From: Lachnospiraceae bacterium
GTDB taxonomy: Bacteria; Bacillota; Clostridia; Lachnospirales; Lachnospiraceae
Reading direction: 5' to 3'
DNA length: 7,738 bases
NCBI GenBank assembly: GCA_014804565.1
Contig: JAAUZN010000081.1
Span: forward strand, 16,084-23,821
Shown here: positions 6,601 through 7,738 of the stretch, one piece after another
Position numbering within the stretch: position 1 is the stretch's first letter
How the letters are laid out: each line of letters begins with the position of its first letter
The notes under the pieces: model-generated
What the model saw: the letters and a program-made list of their open reading frames with translations, nothing else
The model's database searches: none
What the model was told of the DNA's origin: nothing
Position numbers and translations under genes: made by a program

Positions 6601-7245
6601 TCACATCATGCCAAAGGAAGCATACCCTTCCTTCAGCTTCTCCAGCGCTCTCTTCTCTATCCTGGAGACATAACTTCTGGAGATGCCTAGCCTGTGCCCG
6701 ATCTCCCGCTGAGTCACCTCTCTGCCGCCCGTAAGACCGTACCGCAGTGTGATGATCTCACGCTCTCTGGCTGAAAGTCTCTCACCGATCATCCCCTTCA
6801 GCCTGCGCAGCTTATCCTCCACTTCCATTCTGTCGATCACATCCACCTGATCCTGCTCAATGATATCGAGCAGGCTGATCTCATTTCCCTCCCTGTCCGT
6901 ACCGATCGGCTCATAGAGGGAGACTTCTCTGGAAGTCTTTTTCTTAGCCCGTAACAACATCAGAAGCTCATTGTCGATACAACGCGAGGCATAGGTACTC
7001 AGCTTTCCCTTCCCTGCATCGAAGGAATCGATCGCCTTGATCAGACCGATGGTGCCGATGGAGATCAGATCCTCCATGTCCTCATCTACATTCTGGTACT
7101 TTTTAGCAATGTGCGCTACAAGGCGCAGATTATGTTCCACCAGAATCCCCTTGGCCTCCCCGCGCTCTCTTTCGCTGCCCGTCTTAAGGCGCCCCAGATA
7201 GACGGCCTCATCCTTCGCAGAAAGTGGCTGGCTGAATGTTTTCAA
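6601..7245 (-). CDS. sigK: SigK-type sporulation RNA polymerase sigma factor, no pro-sequence
   Basis: A 214-residue sigma-70 family factor. Region 2 spans about 35-105 ([41 protein letters not shown]), and region 4 about 154-205 with the helix-turn-helix [20 protein letters not shown] at 178-197. The linker [18 protein letters not shown] (112-129) is closer to SigK than to SigE as I recall them. Known SigK directs late mother-cell sporulation genes. The gene is uninterrupted, so no skin-type element splits it here. The start is a TTG at 7245 with GGAGG six bases upstream; an in-frame TAG 33-35 codon-bases upstream (7278-7276) rules out the roughly 20-residue pro-sequence of Bacillus SigK. 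The protein begins directly at the position where mature Bacillus SigK starts (FSQPLS). It probably shares a transcript with the HD-GYP, pilT and pilB genes. A paralogous SigK-like factor with another role is possible. Confidence 0.88.
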   Translation of the reverse strand: MKTFSQPLSAKDEAVYLGRLKTGSERERGEAKGILVEHNLRLVAHIAKKYQNVDEDMEDLISIGTIGLIKAIDSFDAGKGKLSTYASRCIDNELLMLLRAKKKTSREVSLYEPIGTDREGNEISLLDIIEQDQVDVIDRMEVEDKLRRLKGMIGERLSAREREIITLRYGLTGGREVTQREIGHRLGISRSYVSRIEKRALEKLKEGYASFGMM

Positions 7246-7292
7246 AAGGAGCCTCCAAAGTCCATTTACTCTATTCTATGACCCGGCGGCAT
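7242..7292 (-). promoter_or_regulatory. possible tiny upstream reading frames before sigK
   Basis: Two very short frames lie head to tail in the sigK leader. MPPGHRIE runs 7292-7266 and its TAA stop touches the next ATG; MDFGGSF runs 7265-7242 and its TGA overlaps the TTG start of sigK (TTGA). The second frame crosses the sigK GGAGG site, so its translation could couple to or hinder sigK initiation. Frames this short arise often by chance, and neither has a strong ribosome binding site. Confidence 0.2.
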
Positions 7293-7326
7293 CCCTAGTG
7301 CCTTTCCATCTGTCCCTATTTATTAT

Positions 7327-7354
7327 ATTATAGCATTTAAACTCGGAAATTCAA
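7327..7354 (-). promoter_or_regulatory. sigma-A type promoter for the sigK-HD-pilT-pilB run
   Basis: The minus strand has TTGAAT (7354-7349), a 16-base spacer and a perfect TATAAT (7332-7327), with TGC just upstream of the -10. The -35 matches four of six bases. Transcription would start near 7320, about 75 bases before the sigK TTG. It starts seven bases after the hemW stop codon, which suggests sigK need not depend on hemW read-through. I do not see a SigE-like or SigK-like promoter in the gap. Confidence 0.75.
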
Positions 7355-7360
7355 TACTGT

Positions 7361-7738
7361 TCAAAAGAGAAACTCCGCAAAAACACGGTTGCTCACATCG
7401 ATTCCTCTCGGGGTCAGCCTAAGCCTCTTCCCCACCCGCTCCAAAAGTCCCTGCGCCGTCAGACGGGCGATCGGCTCCCCGTAAACCGACTCCACAGACG
7501 TCCCGAACATACGCCGAAAATCCGCCGGGTCTATCCCCGCCGTCAGGCGCAGTCCCAGAAACATAAATTCCTCCATCTGCTCCGTCTCAGTGAGCTCCTG
7601 TACCTCCAATCGGCCTGTTTCCCGCAGCATTTCTGCCACAGAAAGTCCCCGCAGTGATTCCGGGCTCCCGGACATACGCTCCACGCATTCGGCATAAGCC
7701 TCCATGACAGCGGATATCCGGTGGAAGAATCCGGAAGA
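7361..7738 (-). CDS. hemW: HemW C-terminal part (radical SAM heme chaperone), 5' end outside window
   Basis: The last 125 codons of a gene that continues past the right edge; the frame is open to base 7738. The C-terminus matches the winged-helix-like HemW C-terminal domain: TETEQMEEFMFLGLRLTAGI, then a stretch of FRRMFG type, QGLLERVGKRLRLTPRGIDV and the terminal SNRVFAEFLF. Members were long annotated as oxygen-independent coproporphyrinogen III oxidases; HemW is now regarded as a radical SAM protein that handles heme rather than the oxidase HemN. The radical SAM core with its cysteine cluster lies outside the window, so its intactness cannot be judged. An ATG at 7705 is internal to the gene. 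It is probably unrelated in function to the sigK and pilus genes. Confidence 0.9.
   Translation of the reverse strand, partial: SSGFFHRISAVMEAYAECVERMSGSPESLRGLSVAEMLRETGRLEVQELTETEQMEEFMFLGLRLTAGIDPADFRRMFGTSVESVYGEPIARLTAQGLLERVGKRLRLTPRGIDVSNRVFAEFLF

Noticed and set aside
5755..6690. Plus-strand open frame of about 311 codons opposite the HD-GYP gene and the end of sigK
   Set aside because: It is antisense to two recognisable genes, has a His/Arg/Leu-rich composition and no family resemblance.
6601..7245. skin-type element or frameshift inside sigK
   Set aside because: The reading frame is continuous through regions 2 and 4 with no insertion, so the gene is whole.

Overview
The window looks like chromosomal DNA from a spore-forming member of the Clostridia, most likely Lachnospiraceae. 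The clues are a SigK-type sporulation sigma factor, strong GGAGG ribosome binding sites, promoters with extended -10 boxes of the form TGCTATAAT, and a Clostridia-style type IV pilus cluster. All genes I accept lie on the minus strand, so transcription runs from high to low coordinates. No lineage-defining marker such as rRNA is present, so the family assignment is an inference.

Layout in the direction of transcription. The C-terminal 125 codons of hemW (7738-7361) come first. After a 115-base gap with a good vegetative-type promoter comes a tightly packed run: sigK-like sigma factor (7245-6601), a divergent HD-GYP protein (6576-5449), the pilus retraction ATPase pilT (5413-4358) and the pilus assembly ATPase pilB (4320-2626). 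Gaps inside this run are only 24, 35 and 37 bases, so it is probably one operon. A 191-base gap with its own promoter, near-operator repeats and a structured leader precedes pilC (2434-1217), the inner membrane platform. Another promoter follows pilC and drives a small pair of genes of unknown function, DUF4160 (1155-901) and DUF2442 (868-605). A type IV prepilin (536-72) ends the window. The last 71 bases (1-71) hold no gene or clear terminator that I can see.

How the parts fit. PilB, PilT, PilC and the pilin are the extension motor, retraction motor, membrane platform and fibre subunit of one type IV pilus machine. The prepilin peptidase and the PilM/N/O-type alignment proteins are not here and are presumably to the left of base 1 or elsewhere. 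PilB carries two copies of the MshEN cyclic-di-GMP binding motif, and the neighbouring HD-GYP protein comes from the c-di-GMP phosphodiesterase superfamily but has lost the second half of its catalytic signature. This suggests a pilus wired to c-di-GMP, with a local protein that may sense the nucleotide instead of, or as well as, degrading it.

The most unusual points are a SigK-type factor with no pro-sequence, apparently expressed from a housekeeping-type promoter and co-transcribed with pilus motors; the degenerate HD-GYP domain; and the DUF4160/DUF2442 pair, which resembles a mobile or toxin-antitoxin-like module, placed between pilC and the pilin gene.
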